A stretch of DNA of 64,000 nt from Musa acuminata AAA Group (GCF_036884655.1 NC_088340.1:2308001-2372000), one strand, 5' to 3'. Shown: positions 1 to 12,641, counted from the stretch's first letter. The notes: generated by a model from the sequence alone, not told the origin. Program-made: numbers and translations.

Positions 1-2243
1 AACAACAATAATTAGATCAGCTATAGATAAGTCCTTTTTTATGTACCGACCATAGATGATCCAACTACAAAGTTGACTGATTAAGGTTTTAAAAAATCAG
101 GTGGGAACTTAGTAAGAACAACTGGGTTGGATGATTTGGATCGAGGTTTAGGGTTTCAAACAAATAAAATAAATACCAAGAAAACTAATGCATCAAAGAA
201 CCTAAATGTATTTTAAAAAATTGAAAATTAAAAATTTAGAAATACAAAAGAATATGCTAAAGAATACAACATAGTTGCTTGGTGATCATGCTTTGATCCA
301 AATTTGACCTAGGTATTCGATTAGTGAGGTCCCTTGGCCAACTTGGGAATGTCTTCAATTTATCCCTATCCACAATGGCTTTTCCTAAACTATGCACAGA
401 TATATGTCTATCATGTCGACAACAAATGCATTTAAATCTGAGTCCAGCATTATAAAATTTCAACTACTATAGATGTAAAAGATAAGGTGCATGCCGCATT
501 TTTATTATGTTTTTCCAATAATGTATAAGTAATTTACAAGCTAGCAAAACTTTATGCAAAAAATTATAAATTTCGAAAGCAGCTCGAGTCATTTATAAAT
601 ATCTTCTTTTATCCAAAACCAAAATTTTGAAACATAACCATTTATCTATAAGAACTGTAATTTGGTGTTAGTTAATGATAATGCCTTCAAGGTAATTTGC
701 ACAGCTACCTTCACATGCTCAAATTAGTTTGCATGGCCACCTCTAAGCCAGATGACACAGCCCCCGTAATTAAATTCTGAACTCCATTACAAAATCTGGA
801 AGCTATGAAGCATGACATGGACAGAAGATATACATACAAACACAGCAACTTGTTGAAAATCAGGATACAACACAATGCAGCATAAATATGACCTCTAGTG
901 AGTACATATTTGTCTATATATTGCTAAGAGGATTTTGGGAAGTCCCTCATTGTCTAAGCTAGAATCTTGGTGCCAATTTCAAATTATGAAATCTACAAAG
1001 GAGACCTCTATTTTGAGTTACACTACCTATTATTGATAAGATAACAGTTAGAGGACGACAATGATGATCATGAAAGTGATGATTATGAATATTAATCTGT
1101 ATTTAGGATGACAATGATGATAATGAAAGTGATGATTAAGAATACTAATCTGTATTTGGTTATTGTCATTAATTGACTGAAGACGAAATTCCCAAAAGAA
1201 ACTAAATTATTAAATTCACAACATTATCCATAATAACTTGGTTTTCCTTGGGCTTAAATTTTATGACTTGATTCATGTAATTACATTGTTTCAAAACCTA
1301 GTCCAAGAATATTCAGTTGCAGTACATAAAGGTCCAACCGGGATAAGAGACCTTGATTGTCCGTACAAAGAAACCCGAACATTAATTCTCGGATCACAAA
1401 ATAGAATTCAAAATGTTAGCATAGCCAAGATGAGAATATTGAGGTGAACACGTAGGATTGCCAAAAAGACAATATAAATATATTTTAATTAATGAACAAT
1501 TAAGTATAATCTGTGATAGATGACAAAATGAGAAAATGATCATTTATAATGATATGGACATGGTGAAAGGATATCTATTGATATTTTGTTTAGACAAGGT
1601 AAGTTGATTAAGATTAGTGGTGCAAGGAGAGACACTGGGAGTATTAAGAAAATTTTATCATAAATAATAAAAAACATAATTGCTCTTAATTTAACTAGGA
1701 ATATTGTATGATATGGAGCTCAACGAACGATAAAAGATCTATGTATCCAACCCCAAATGGTTGAGACATCCACCAAGGAACTTCAAACTACTACAATTCT
1801 TCAAAAAATTTAAGGTTTCTTTAGCAACAAATTTTGTCCTTTTTGAGGGGATAAATTAAGATGAGTATTGAGACAAACTATGATTCCAACAACATAGATT
1901 TTGGGTCAATAAATGCAATCAATTTTTGCCAATATAGAGATTGCACATAGCTAACCCAAGACTACAATCCTTACAATCCCATATTTCTCTCTTTTCAGCT
2001 TAATTCTCTTTCTAAAAGAAATAAATATTTTTATGTAAATACCTAGAATTTAAGCTGGTATATCAGGAAGTAACAAATCAATCCTCTCACAACCTTACAG
2101 CAGAAAGCTTGCTTCTTTAGCAAGCCTCATACAAATTTGCTCATGAATTGTATATAGAATAATGAAATATGTCACAACCTGTATTTGACGAATAAAGATC
2201 CCACTAGAAAAAATGATTTAAATAAGAATTTCGTAAGTCATAC
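1..2243. other. AT-rich stretch without a recognised exon
   Basis: No recognisable coding exon on either strand. If the ubiquitin protease gene to the right is intact, all of this is intron, because the exon carrying the residues after the catalytic Cys motif was looked for on the minus strand and not found. A short tandem duplication of about 52 bp lies at roughly 1054-1158. Short open frames here look like chance. Confidence 0.5.
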
Positions 2244-4211
2244 CTATTTCCACAATTAAGAAGCCCCCTAGGATATATGCCCCCCTCTTTATGCTGAAAG
2301 AACTTGACAAGATCCTCGTACGGAAACAACATCTGAGAAACCTGAAGTTTCAGTAACCAAAAGGCAGAGATTTAGTAGTCCAAAGAAATTCATCATTTTT
2401 AAGTCCAAGAACACATTATTTAAAACAAACCTTATTTTTTTTATTATAATTTTTTGATCCAACAAGATTCCATTTAAGAACTTTAGAAGTCTTCTCTGCA
2501 GCAGTCAAACTCCCTTCAATGCTTGGGTTCTTGTTGAGGTCCTGTAAGTGATTGTCTAAGGAAGCAATCTTATGTGGAATTTCTGCATCATGTTTTGAGA
2601 AAATAAGAATAAGAAATAAATATGAATAAGAATCCACAATTCATAAAAAGTATAAGGAAGTCATGTTTATCCTACTAGATCCTTGTTCCTTGTCACTATT
2701 TCTTCCTGGTCCTTGAGAACGGTATTCTCTTGAACCATTCTCTGGGAACTTTTGCATCAAGGGAGTGGAATGCCTCAAAGTGTAGGGGGGTTTTCTGAAC
2801 ATCATGCTTTGTTTTGTTGAATGCTCATCAGGGTAACTATCATGGACTGCTTCATTAGCAGAAGACAAACCAGCCTCCAAAGTGTCAACTTTCTCTGTAT
2901 TGATATTTGCACCACTTTGGCATTCAGTTATCACATGTTTATCCAAATGGAAAAGGGATGATGATTCAGGGGAACCTTTTTGTTTCAATCCTTTTCTTGT
3001 TTCACCTGCTGACTTATTATGCTGGTTCATTGCATTTCTGACATTTGATGAATTGTTGGCATCTTTATTTAAAAGGACTTCGCTAGAGGTAGCAGTTAAG
3101 CTTCCATATCCTAACTGAAACCACAAGTACATAAGAATGGTCATAAGAAACTGCTTAACAAAAAAACTAACAAATTGCTTCTTGAAAGCACATACAATAT
3201 GAACTTAAATAATAAGAACCTTTTGTTCTATAGGGGCATCTGCTGGAGAAATCTCAGTAAAATGGTCAGTAAATGAGGCTTGAGCAAAAGAATCATGGCC
3301 ATAGTCTTGGACACATGCATGTGTAACAATTTCATCATTAGTAGGTTTAGCTCCTTTTGATTTATTAACAACCCCCTTGTCTGATGTTTTCCTTCCCATC
3401 TCTGAATTTTCAGATGTTTCGATGGCAATAGAGGAAGGATCATCCATGTCATTATGAAGATTGGAATGAGTGATCTCTTTAACACCATTGCCAGGGAAAG
3501 AAGATTTGTGATGAACTGTGTCTGTAAGAATTAGGCCAGCAGAAACATTCACAGAACTACCATGCCAGCGATGACATTCATGCTTGTGCGCCCGTCTCCA
3601 GTGAATTATTTGACATTTTCCAGAACTGAAAATATGCAACAATTAAACAAGTTTAAGATGCAGAAACAATAAAAGTTGTTCACCAGAGCAAATAAACAAG
3701 AATTGATTTTATCCTTACAAATAAAGAAGTCATTTGTGTGACTTGAGTCATGATCATCAGTAGGTCACAAAAATGCAATCTTACTGTTATACCAATGCCA
3801 GCCCTCTTGGCAAAATGTTTTTGGATATACGGATAATGTATAGATGTAAAAAAACATAAGAAGAATTGGAGCTTATGAAATTATGACAGCATTTAGAAAT
3901 CCAGTAATGATGAACAATCCATACCAGTATCTGACCGACTTGCATCTGGAGCAGCGTGTTGTAGCAGGAGCAAAGCATCTAGCACATTCATGAAAGCCAG
4001 TCTTTGAAGGAGGTAAAACTAAAGGAACATGAACAGACGTTGTCGCTTCAATTTGGTAGGCTTCTTCAGCAGAAAGCTGAGCAAGTATACCTATCCTAGC
4101 CTTCTTCTTTGCAGACTCGTTCCATTTCCCAAGCAAAAAATATGTGAAAAGAGGAAGCACAACCAGGAAAATGAAAAGGGCAGGTATGTCAGCTTCCCTT
4201 GGCTGAAGCAT
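2244..4211 (-). CDS. Ubiquitin-specific protease with MYND zinc finger, UBP15/16 type (5' part only)
   Basis: Cysteine protease that removes ubiquitin from proteins; only its N-terminal part is in the window. Five consistent exons, read right to left: 4211-3925, 3625-3220, 3114-2676, 2582-2431 and 2341-2244. All junctions are GT-AG and keep one frame. The protein starts with a hydrophobic N-terminal segment (about residues 8-28), as plant UBP15-19 proteins do. A MYND finger follows: CARC, CSRC, then YC-S-GKC and a final H-x3-C, with one cysteine codon split across the first intron. A long low-complexity Ser/Asn-rich linker comes next. The last visible exon holds the start of the USP domain (LFPYEDLVKFF, then LLNCGN) and ends at the boundary of the catalytic Cys box. 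The catalytic Cys and His exons are not visible, so the next intron exceeds 2.2 kb or the gene is truncated. Confidence 0.85.
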
Positions 4212-5990
4212 GTCCCCACCAACATACTCATGTCCAGTTTCAACTTCTGCTACTTGGACGAACTCATATCATTTGATCTAGCCATATGTTTCACTTTTAT
4301 CTCTATAAAAGATGAGAGAAATCCACTTTATTTGAAGAGAGATATGTTAAAAAAAAAACATAAAATCAATATCCGAAATTTCTCCAAGGAAAGAATGCAT
4401 TTCAAATCACAGAAAGGTCTACAACTTCTGCATGTATAACATTTTGAGTTTCCAAACAATTAATTATATATATGGGCACATGTGCACAAGGGGGTGCATG
4501 CGTCGCGTGGCATGTGCACCCAAAAAAAAAAAGGCTACTAAATTTTGTTCTTCTATCAAGTAAAATTTACCTGATATGAGTTAACCAGGATGTATCAGGT
4601 CCAGTGAGATGTTCCTTCTGAAAACACAAGAAAGGAAATCTAAGAAAATGTATAAGAATCAACAGAAATACGAAAAGCAAGACCAAGATGCGAAATCAGC
4701 CTTGCGAGTTTTTTATAGCGACCAACAAATAAATACAAGGAGGGACATTTTTTGTTTCCAAGAATTCAACGATCCAATACCAGATTCATGCACCTTAATC
4801 TTGGAGAGGTTCACAAGCTAAGAAGACGTAGCAATCTGGAATACCCTTAATTCAAAGCTTTTGAACAGACTAAGAAACTTGACAACAGATATTCTATCTT
4901 CAAGCTTTTTAACCAACTACGAAACTGAGAAATAGCGCACTGCAGAAGATCAAAATCAACAGACAAAGTTCAGTACAAGGATCAAATCACGAAATAAAAC
5001 CTCCAGAAAATGAAAACAAGAACTATCAGCAGTGACTAAAGTCGAAGCTCTTCTCAAGCTCCCTACTTGAGAATGAAACCTAACAGTCATATTCTATATA
5101 AAACACAATATACTCCGGCATTCAAAGAGAGTGAAATGGAGCAACGGCAATTGCCGAAGGAGACAAAAATGACATAAATCATGACTCCAAGAAGACCCTA
5201 GAGGACATGGGTGAAAGACGTTTTAGAGAGAAGGCCCATGTCATTTCACCAAGATCCGTGTTTTACAGTCTCTAGCTGAAAGAATCTAATCAAAGACCAA
5301 CTCCCGACAAGCCCACATGAAATCCAGTACTTTTGTGCCTCTTGCCCCAAAGGCCCCCTCGTTACATACCTGAACTTTTCAGCAATTCCTCCACAAATAC
5401 ACATAGCACCCAGCATTTCCAGAAATATTTACGAACAAAAAGCCATCAAAAATCACTTCTCTCTCAAAATCCGAATTAGAAAGCATCAGAAGACAAAGGC
5501 AAAAAAAAAAAAAAAAACCAATTGGGATTCATATGTGAGCGCAAAAATCCTAAAAAAAAAAACCAGCATTTTGAACAAGCCGAAAGAGTCCAATGGAGGA
5601 AAAAAATGGTACCAATTAGAAAAAGGAGGCGACTTTCCCTCTTACCTCGGAGGAAAGGGAAACCTAGAGCACCAAAACCTCGCATCCTCCCAATTTTCTC
5701 CTGCGACAGTCTACCAATACAGAGAAGAAAGGCGAGGCTTTTCTTCCGAGCTGTTTCCGCGGGTCTTTGATTCCGCTCACAGGTCACGCTCTCCCGGACC
5801 CAATCCCCGTATCTGTCTCTGTCCTTTCTTTGATTCCGGTTTGTCCACAAGGCCTAAATGGCACCTGAAAGGACCCAAAGGTATTTTTCTTGTCCTGCAG
5901 CTCCAACTCGCGCCGCTGCTTCAACTTCTCTTGCGCATTCATTGGCTTCCTTTTATGCCCCCATCCCATCCAGCTAAGGAGAGGGATGGG
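4212..5990 (-). promoter_or_regulatory. Upstream region and probable spliced 5' leader of the UBP gene
   Basis: No other gene is recognised. A strong minus-strand donor (CCGAG then GTAAGA) lies at 5645 at the end of a purine-rich exon-like stretch, and another donor-like site (ATCAG then GTAAAT) lies near 4570. Together they suggest one or two 5' untranslated exons before the ATG at 4211. The GC content rises around 5850-5970, which could be the transcription start area. This is inference from splice-site consensus only. Confidence 0.35.
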
Positions 5991-7155
5991 GAAGAGATAG
6001 TCTCATTAGTACCTATGTTCTATTTTCCTTTATTTTACTACATTCATATAGTATTTATGTACTATTGTACGTTAGGCTAAAACTTACTAATTAATATTTA
6101 TATAATCATTTAATAATTAGTATTCATATTAAACTTACAAAGATATCAATTAAATTTAATTTAATTGGTGAAGACTTTATCAATATAATATATTATAAGA
6201 TTGAATCTCTTGTCCCTCATTTTGTTTTTTATAAAAAGAAAAACTCCAACTTAAGTTTATTTTAATATAGATATTTTTTATTAAATGATATAATTAATAT
6301 TGATAGTTGAACTGAATATTATAGTGAAATCGAATCGATCTAACCTATTTTTTTTATTATTGTTGTATTTGAAAAGAGAAAGCTCAGCGTAATCATAGGA
6401 AAATTTCATTTGAAGATAAAGAATATTAATATTTTATGTCATAATTTTTCTTTAATTTGATAATGAAAAATTATAGTATCTCATGTATCATATACTTCGA
6501 TTAAGGGCAAAAAATATTCGTATATCATATATTATGTTTCAATCCTTTCATAAAAAACAAAAAACCTTTTCCTCTAAACTCTTAAGTTAGTTTCAATTTA
6601 TTCTAAATAAAAAAAATTATAAGAAGTTGAAGGGGTTAGATAAGATTAGTAAGTTCAAAATAAAAGCATACCTAAAAATATTAATCTAAACGGTGTCGAT
6701 GATCATATCATTTGTCCCCTCCTCCCTCCTCAAATGTGTTTTAGATTAAGAGGCATAACTAACGATAGATCAAACATTTTTATCCAATACTTATAAATCT
6801 AAAGTACAAGAAGATCATAAAATATTCATAAAATACTTTTTATCTTTGTATATCCAGTTTTAGTCCAAAGACTAAAAACTCTCGTATCACTTATCTCTCT
6901 TTAGTTTAAGGACGAAGAATATTTTATGACATTCCATACTTATAAAGACTATATCGATGCATTCAGCGAGATCTGTCTGATAATTAAATTATTTTTAATT
7001 TGTTTGGCAATGCAAAAAGACTCGTAATGAATTCGATTGATCAAATAAGTTTAGCGAATTCAGCATACAAACATCCCTAGGAATGTCAATCTATATAGTT
7101 TTATAAACGTCATCAATTATATGACATAAATGCCTTATCGAAGAAACATATTCTT
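5991..7155. other. AT-rich intergenic stretch, nothing recognised
   Basis: Low-complexity AT-rich DNA with no convincing open frame, repeat or RNA gene. Confidence 0.5.
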
Positions 7156-7160
7156 TAAAC
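7156..7160. repeat. Target-site duplication (left) of the 7.16-kb copia element
   Basis: The five bases TAAAC directly before the left LTR are repeated directly after the right LTR at 12357-12361. Confidence 0.85.
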
Positions 7161-7332
7161 TGTTAAAATAAAGAGATAAATGAGTTGTAGAAGAAGAAGT
7201 TGAATGTTATTGACATATCCTCCGTCTTTATATACAGGTTAGAAGGAGAAGTTTCCTCAACGGGTTAGAGGATTTCCCTCAACAGAGTAGAGAGATTTCC
7301 TCAACAGTTAGGGAAATCTCATCTACTTATCA
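7161..7332 (-). repeat. 3' LTR of minus-strand copia element
   Basis: 172 bp, near-identical to 12189-12356. It carries 4 extra bases near position 55 and one substitution close to the inner end. It is bounded by TG and CA. Confidence 0.92.
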
Positions 7333-8778
7333 TGCCCCCGCAAGATGGTGCTCCTATCAAGGAGGCCAATCTTGGACTGATGTAATGCAAACAGCTTACG
7401 AGCTATAGGCTTCGTAAGTGAGTCGGCCAATTGATCAGCTGTATGAACATGAGAAACACGGAGTTGACGGCGGACAACTTGATCACGTACAAAGTGGAAG
7501 TCAATAGCAATATGTTTCATGCGGGAGTGGAATACCGGATTAGCGCATAGATAGGTAGCTCCAATATTATCACAATATATTGTAGGAGTGGAATCGATGT
7601 TGAGTTCCTGGAGAAGATTCGTGATCCAATTGAGTTCTGCAGTGGTAGCGGCAATGGCACGGTATTCAGCTTCAGTTGTAGACCGGGCGACTGTCTTTTG
7701 CTTCTTAGAACTCCAACTGATTGGATGAGCACCAAGGAAGATAATATACCCCGATGTGGATGTTCTATCATCAAGGTTGCCCGCCCAATCAACATCGGCA
7801 AATGCATGAAGACGAAGTGGAGAGTGTTTACGAAAAAAGAGTCCATGATTTAGAGTCCCTTTAAGATATCGTAGAAGTCTCTTGACCGCAGACCAGTGTA
7901 GAGTAGATGGTTGCTGCATAAACTGTGATAATTTGTTCACAGCAAATGAGATGTCTGGACGCGTGAGAGCTAAGTATTGTAAAGAGCCAACAACTTGGCG
8001 GTATTGAGTGGGTTCCGTAGCAGGACTTCCATCTGATAATTTGAGAGAACCGCTAGTAGAGATGGGGGTTGTAACTGCATTTGCATCCTGCATGTTTGTC
8101 TTTAATAACAAATCTTGAATGTACTTGCGTTGTGATAAAAGGAGACCGGAAGATGTGAAGGTAGCTTCGACGCCCAAAAAGTAGCTCAAGGGTCCGAGAT
8201 CCTTAAGCGAGAATCGAGCTGCCAGCTGTTTGACGAACGCTTGGATGCTGGCGGGATTGTTGCCTGTGACAATAATATCATCCACATATACCAGAATATA
8301 CACTGTGTTTCCATGATGATGTCGCAGAAACAACGAAGTGTCAGATTTGGAGTTAAGAAAGCCGACAGAAGTCAAAAATGAGCTAAGTTGAGTGTACCAA
8401 GCTCTCGGAGCCTGACGAAGTCCATAAATGGCTTTCCGAAGTTTGCAAACATGCTGTGGATACTGAGGATGAGTAAAACCGGGGGGTTGTTGCATAAAAA
8501 CATCTTCAGATAGAGATCCCTGTAGAAAGGCATTATTAACATCCAATTGTCGTAATTGCCAGCCTTTAGTGGTAGCCAGACTCAAGATAAGCCGGATTGT
8601 AGTGGGTTTAACAACAGGACTAAACGTCTCAGTGAAATCAACTCCAGGTCGTTGATGGAACCCTTTGGCGACCAGGCGTGCCTTATATCGAGCAACTGAG
8701 CCATCTGGGTTCCGCTTAATTCTAAAGACCCACTTACACCCGATGATGTTTTGTGAAGGATGAAAAGGAATTAGATCT
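7323..8778 (-). pseudogene. Copia pol, C-terminal part: reverse transcriptase and RNase H
   Basis: The 420-residue frame from 8585 holds the core RT: the [10 protein letters not shown] block, the [10 protein letters not shown] block and the catalytic YVDDIIVTG motif. RNase H follows, with a DVDWAG start and the TTEAEYRA motif. The sequence 8586-8777 continues upstream in the same frame with the typical N-terminal RT block (GCKWVFRIK, then [10 protein letters not shown]). The frame is cut from the integrase half by a stop codon at about 8778, where a Trp is expected, so the polyprotein could not be made from this copy without readthrough. Confidence 0.9.
7333..7345 (-). other. Polypurine tract of minus-strand copia element
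   Basis: On the minus strand a purine-rich TCTTGCGGGGGCA lies directly upstream of the 3' LTR. This is the usual priming place for plus-strand DNA synthesis. Confidence 0.6.
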
Positions 8779-9947
8779 CATGTTGAATTATGGAGGAGGG
8801 CATTATATTCCTCGCTCATTGCAATACGCCAATGCAGAGATTTTTGGGCTTGAGTGAAGGTGGTGGGTTCAATGTTGGGGGATGAGGAATTCATGACAGC
8901 TTGTAGGTTAAGTACTTGACGAGGTTTAAAAATACCATGCTTAGAGCGAGTGGTCATAGGATGATTGGAGATGACAGGATTAGGAGGTAATGTTGGGTGA
9001 GGATCAGTGGCACAAGCCGGGTCAAGTGGAGACACGTCAAGGGCACTTGGGCGAGAAGGAGGTAAAGAGGATGGTTGTGTTTCGAAACATATTGCCCCAT
9101 CAATTGGAGAAGAGTGGAGTGGAGTAGGAACAGAGGAAACGGGCAAGTGTTGAACTGGAGTGATATAGTGCGGATCAGGAGGGGAGGAAGTAGACGAAGA
9201 CATGGGAGGCTCGTCCGATTGATCCGAAGGTATACTCCAGTGAGATAGTGAAGTGGTCCGTATGGCAGGATATGGAAGGGTTTGGAAAGGAAAGTTAGAC
9301 TCAACAAAGATAACGTGACGTGATACAAAGATTTTGTGAGTGTGGAGATTATAGCAGCGGAAAGCATTATGGTCAAGTGAGTAACCAATAAAGACGCAAG
9401 GAGAAGATCGGGATGTTAACTTATGAGAGGCATAGGGACGTAACCAAGGATAACATAAACAACCGAACACGCGGAGTTTACGAAGGTTAGGGGGTTTGTG
9501 GAACAGTGTGTCAAAGGGGGACTGGTGTTGTAGAACTGGTGTAGGCATCCGATTAATTAGGTAGACAGCAGTTTGAAAGGCTGCTGTCCAGAAAGTTGAA
9601 GGCATGGAAGCCTGATGTAAAAGTGTGAGTCCAGTTTCTACTATATGTCGATGTTTGCGTTCGGCAGAACCAACTAGTTGAGGAGTATGTGGAGGAGACT
9701 TGAGGTGTTGAATGCCACAAGCTGAGAGATGAGACGCCAGGGCTTGATATTCACCGCCACCATCAGAGTAGACTGTTTTAATGGTAGACTGAAAATAGTT
9801 TTCGACCAACTTCTGGAAAGTGGAAAAAACGCGAGAAACGTCAGATTTATGAGAAAGAGGATATATCCATGTGTACTTGGAGAAGTGATCTACAAAAATA
9901 ACATAAAATCGAAACTTATCAAAAGATAAGATTGGAGCAGGACCCAA
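8778..9947 (-). pseudogene. Copia pol, integrase part
   Basis: A 389-residue frame covering the integrase catalytic core (FVDHFSKYTW, then YSDGGGEY, then the third acidic residue in the SAERKHRH stretch) and the C-terminal part with the VFGCLCYPW block and a Ser/Pro-rich spacer. Its beginning overlaps the end of the upstream gag-protease frame in another phase. The match to the copia integrase continues across the overlap, which places a single-base frameshift near 9940. The frame ends at the premature stop at about 8778. Confidence 0.9.
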
Positions 9948-11581
9948 ACATCAGTATATATAATTTCAAAAGGTTTAGAGGAGGAAATTGAAGATGAACC
10001 AAAAGGCTGCCGATGACTCTTATTACTAAGACAAGCATCACAATGCATCATAGAATTAGGGGACTTAAAAAAAGGAAGAGAGTGACAAGATAATAATTTC
10101 TGCTGAATAAAGGGTGAGGGATGGCCAAGCCGACGATGCCACACATCAACTGGAGCCGCAACAGAAGAATGAACAGTGGGCTGGGTCATTCGAGAGGCTG
10201 ACGGCCATTCATAAATGTTGTCTTTATTTGGGCCTTGGACCAATGATGCCCCCGTGCTCAAATCCTTAACAAGAAATGAATCAGGAAAGAATTCAATGGA
10301 AGTATTGTTATGTTTGCAAAATTGAGAAACAGAAATGAGGTTGCGTTTAATATGAGGGGCGCATAAAACATCATCGAGAGTAAATGTATTAGAGTCAGAA
10401 TTAAGCGTTGTGGAACCAGTATGAGTTATAGAAAGTCCTTTACCATCACCGATGATGATATCTTCATTGCCGCCATAGGGATTGTGAAGAGACAAATTCT
10501 GAAGATCAGCGGTGATGTGATGAGAGGCACCAGAGTCGACAATCCAGTTGGACTGGCTAGGTGTCGGAGTAGTTAGGAGATTTGCCTGTGGCCAGTGTGA
10601 CGGAGTAGGGAGGCGGAGACGAGACCGGCAAACTTTAGCGGAATGGCCGACTTTGTCACACAGTTGGCAAACGACCCGTCTCTGATGGCTCGGTAGGGCA
10701 GGACGCCAAGACGGATGATGGCTGGAGTCGCCACTTTGCGAGAAGGGATGACTAGGAGGATAGGAGGGGTGTTGCATGGAACTCACAGAATCAAGAGGCG
10801 TAGTAGCCAAACCTTGGGTGATGTTCGGTGAGTACCGAGCGTTCTTCCGTTTAGACTTGTGACTGACTTGAGCTGTGACAGTTGATCCAGGCAGTTTGTC
10901 CGCACGCTTCAAAGACATCTCGTAGTCAGTCAACTTATCATAGAGATCTTCAAAAGAGATTGGCGAGTCGCGTGCCCGAATTGCAGCAGCCAATTCTTTG
11001 TAGTCGGTGTCGAGACTATTGAGGGTATGAATGACAACCTCTTCATCACATAGGGAATGACCTATCAAGGCCAAGTCATCGATGATAACCTTGATAAGTT
11101 GTAAATAATCAGAGATAGTACTTCCCTCTTGTTTTGTCTCCATAAGCTTGGATAGAAGACTGAGCTTGCGAGTACGCGAATGATTTGCCAGGGTGGTTTG
11201 CAGTTTAGACCATGCATCGGCAGCTGTCACACATGAAGATATCAAGGGAGCAACGGATCCAGCAACTGAAGCTTGAATGGCTTGGAGAATGAGACGATCT
11301 TGACGTAGCCACAGTTTGTGAGCTGGATTGGGTACTGGATTAGGATCACCGGGGATGTTGAGCATGGCCGGAGGACAACTGAAAGAACCATCAACGTAAC
11401 CTAACAAATCATATCCAAATAAAAGATTAGAGAATTGAGCTCGCCAGGACGCATAGTTGCCACCCTTTGATAACTTAAAGGGGATTAGCGTGGCGGCATT
11501 GATGGAGATAAGTCCTGTAGAAGAACAAGAAGTGGGAGTCCCTACAGGAACTGAAACATCAGAAGAAGTGAACGAAGACAT
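9890..11581 (-). pseudogene. Copia gag, zinc knuckle, protease and start of integrase
   Basis: The frame probably starts at the ATG at 11581 (MSSFTSSDVS) rather than at the more distal ATG at 11653, which would add a poly-Lys run. It holds a Gag/UBN2 domain (LWLRQDRLILQAIQAS and the DYLQLIKVIID region), a CQLCDKVGHSAKVC zinc knuckle (about 10650), the aspartic protease motif DSGASHH (about 10535) and the integrase HHCC finger (WHRRLGHPS, then CDAC). It stays open until the frameshift near 9940, after which it reads nonsense and stops. Confidence 0.9.
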
Positions 11582-11589
11582 TTTCCTTC

Positions 11590-12176
11590 TTCTTTTTTTT
11601 TTTTTTTTTGTAGAAGAAGGCAGCGAACCTTGCGTGATACTCAGGTCACACAAGGTGGAGAATGAGGGAGGGGGCTGCTGCTATAGATTGCTTGCTGTAG
11701 CAGATTGAGCAATCTACAACAGTGCCAAAAGCTGCCGGCAACTGCTGTGGATTGCTGCTTGCTGCTGCAGATTGTAGGGACTGCAGTTCGCCGGGAGATG
11801 GCTGCAAAAACTGCAGCGGTACTCAAGACTGCAGTTCGCTGCTGGCCGGAGAAGTGCAGGAGGCGGCTGCTGCGATAGAGGAAGATGCAGCAGTTGCGAC
11901 TGCTACTGGCCGGAGAAGTGCAGGAGGCGGCTGATGTCTTCTCTGGTGCTGCTCAACGTGGGGCTGAAGGACCACGTTGTCCTTCCGGCGAAGAAGAAGG
12001 AAGAGGAAGGTGCAGCAAATAGGAGAGGGAGCAAGGCCGGCGAAGAAAAGCAAGACCGGTTAGCACTGGCTCTGAATCCGTGTCTTGGTGCTTCTTCAAT
12101 GACTCCGCTTGAGGCAGCGTGCTACTGTGGCCGCTTGGCTAACACATGGCGATGCTGCTGTCGCCAAGAGGAGCTT
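11590..12176 (-). other. Leader of the minus-strand copia element
   Basis: GC-rich, about 590 bp between the primer binding site and gag. It contains a run of 18 T on the plus strand and a duplicated block of about 27 bp (GGCCGGAGAAGTGCAGGAGG core, near 11844 and 11910). No convincing coding sequence. Confidence 0.6.
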
Positions 12177-12188
12177 GCTCTGATACCA
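12177..12188 (-). other. Primer binding site for initiator tRNA-Met
   Basis: On the minus strand TGGTATCAGAGC directly follows the 5' LTR. This is the standard plant copia priming site, complementary to the 3' end of initiator tRNA-Met. Confidence 0.9.
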
Positions 12189-12356
12189 TGTTAAAATAAA
12201 GAGATAAATGAGTTGTAGAAGAAGAAGTTGAATGTTACATATCCTCCGTCTTTATATACAGGTTAGAAGGAGAAGTTTCCTCAACGGGTTAGAGGATTTC
12301 CCTCAACAGAGTAGAGAGATTTCCTCAACAGTTAGGAAAATCTCATCTACTTATCA
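12189..12356 (-). repeat. 5' LTR of minus-strand copia element
   Basis: 168 bp, near-identical partner of 7161-7332. It is followed at 12357-12361 by the target duplication TAAAC. Confidence 0.92.
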
Positions 12357-12636
12357 TAAACATCATGATAAGTTGCATCATCAATTTCTTCCAAGTGATA
12401 TGTTTAATTGATATTTCTCTTAATATTCAAACTGACTATTGATTAAAAACAATGATCATTATCATTACACTATCACAGCAGGACTTTAAATTGCAACAAG
12501 ATGAGCTTTGTTATCATTTATGTCTGTGTCACGTATTGAATAGAAGAAGATTGATGATATCTACAATTTCCTATTGAAGCGAAAACTCGTTTTCAATGAG
12601 TAGACATCATCAATGTAAGACAAGATTAAAGAAACA

Positions 12637-12641
12637 ACAAC
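12637..12641. repeat. Target-site duplication (left) of plus-strand copia element
   Basis: ACAAC directly before the 5' LTR is repeated at 20166-20170 directly after the 3' LTR. Confidence 0.85.

Larger units (their letters stand above)
7161..12356 (-). mobile_element. Ty1/copia retrotransposon with short LTRs (Ale/Retrofit-like), recently inserted
   Basis: Complete 5.2-kb element transcribed on the minus strand. The two LTRs (172 and 168 bp) begin TG and end CA and are flanked by the 5-bp duplication TAAAC. Next to the right LTR (its 5' LTR) is a primer binding site matching initiator tRNA-Met. Next to the left LTR is a purine tract. The domain order is Gag, zinc knuckle, protease, integrase, reverse transcriptase, RNase H, which is the copia order. 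The LTRs differ by one 4-bp indel and one substitution, so insertion was recent. Two lesions break the single reading frame: a frameshift near 9940 and an in-frame stop at about 8778. The lineage call rests on the short LTRs and the RT sequence style, and is tentative. Confidence 0.93.

Noticed and set aside
4474..4528. Near-palindromic GT/CA-rich stretch, considered as a small inverted-repeat transposon
   Set aside because: The arms pair only partly and no flanking duplication or second copy is visible.
11722..12194. Plus-strand frames in the leader of the minus-strand copia element
   Set aside because: Low-complexity Ala/Cys-rich translations of a GC-rich leader opposite to the element's transcription. 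No domains.
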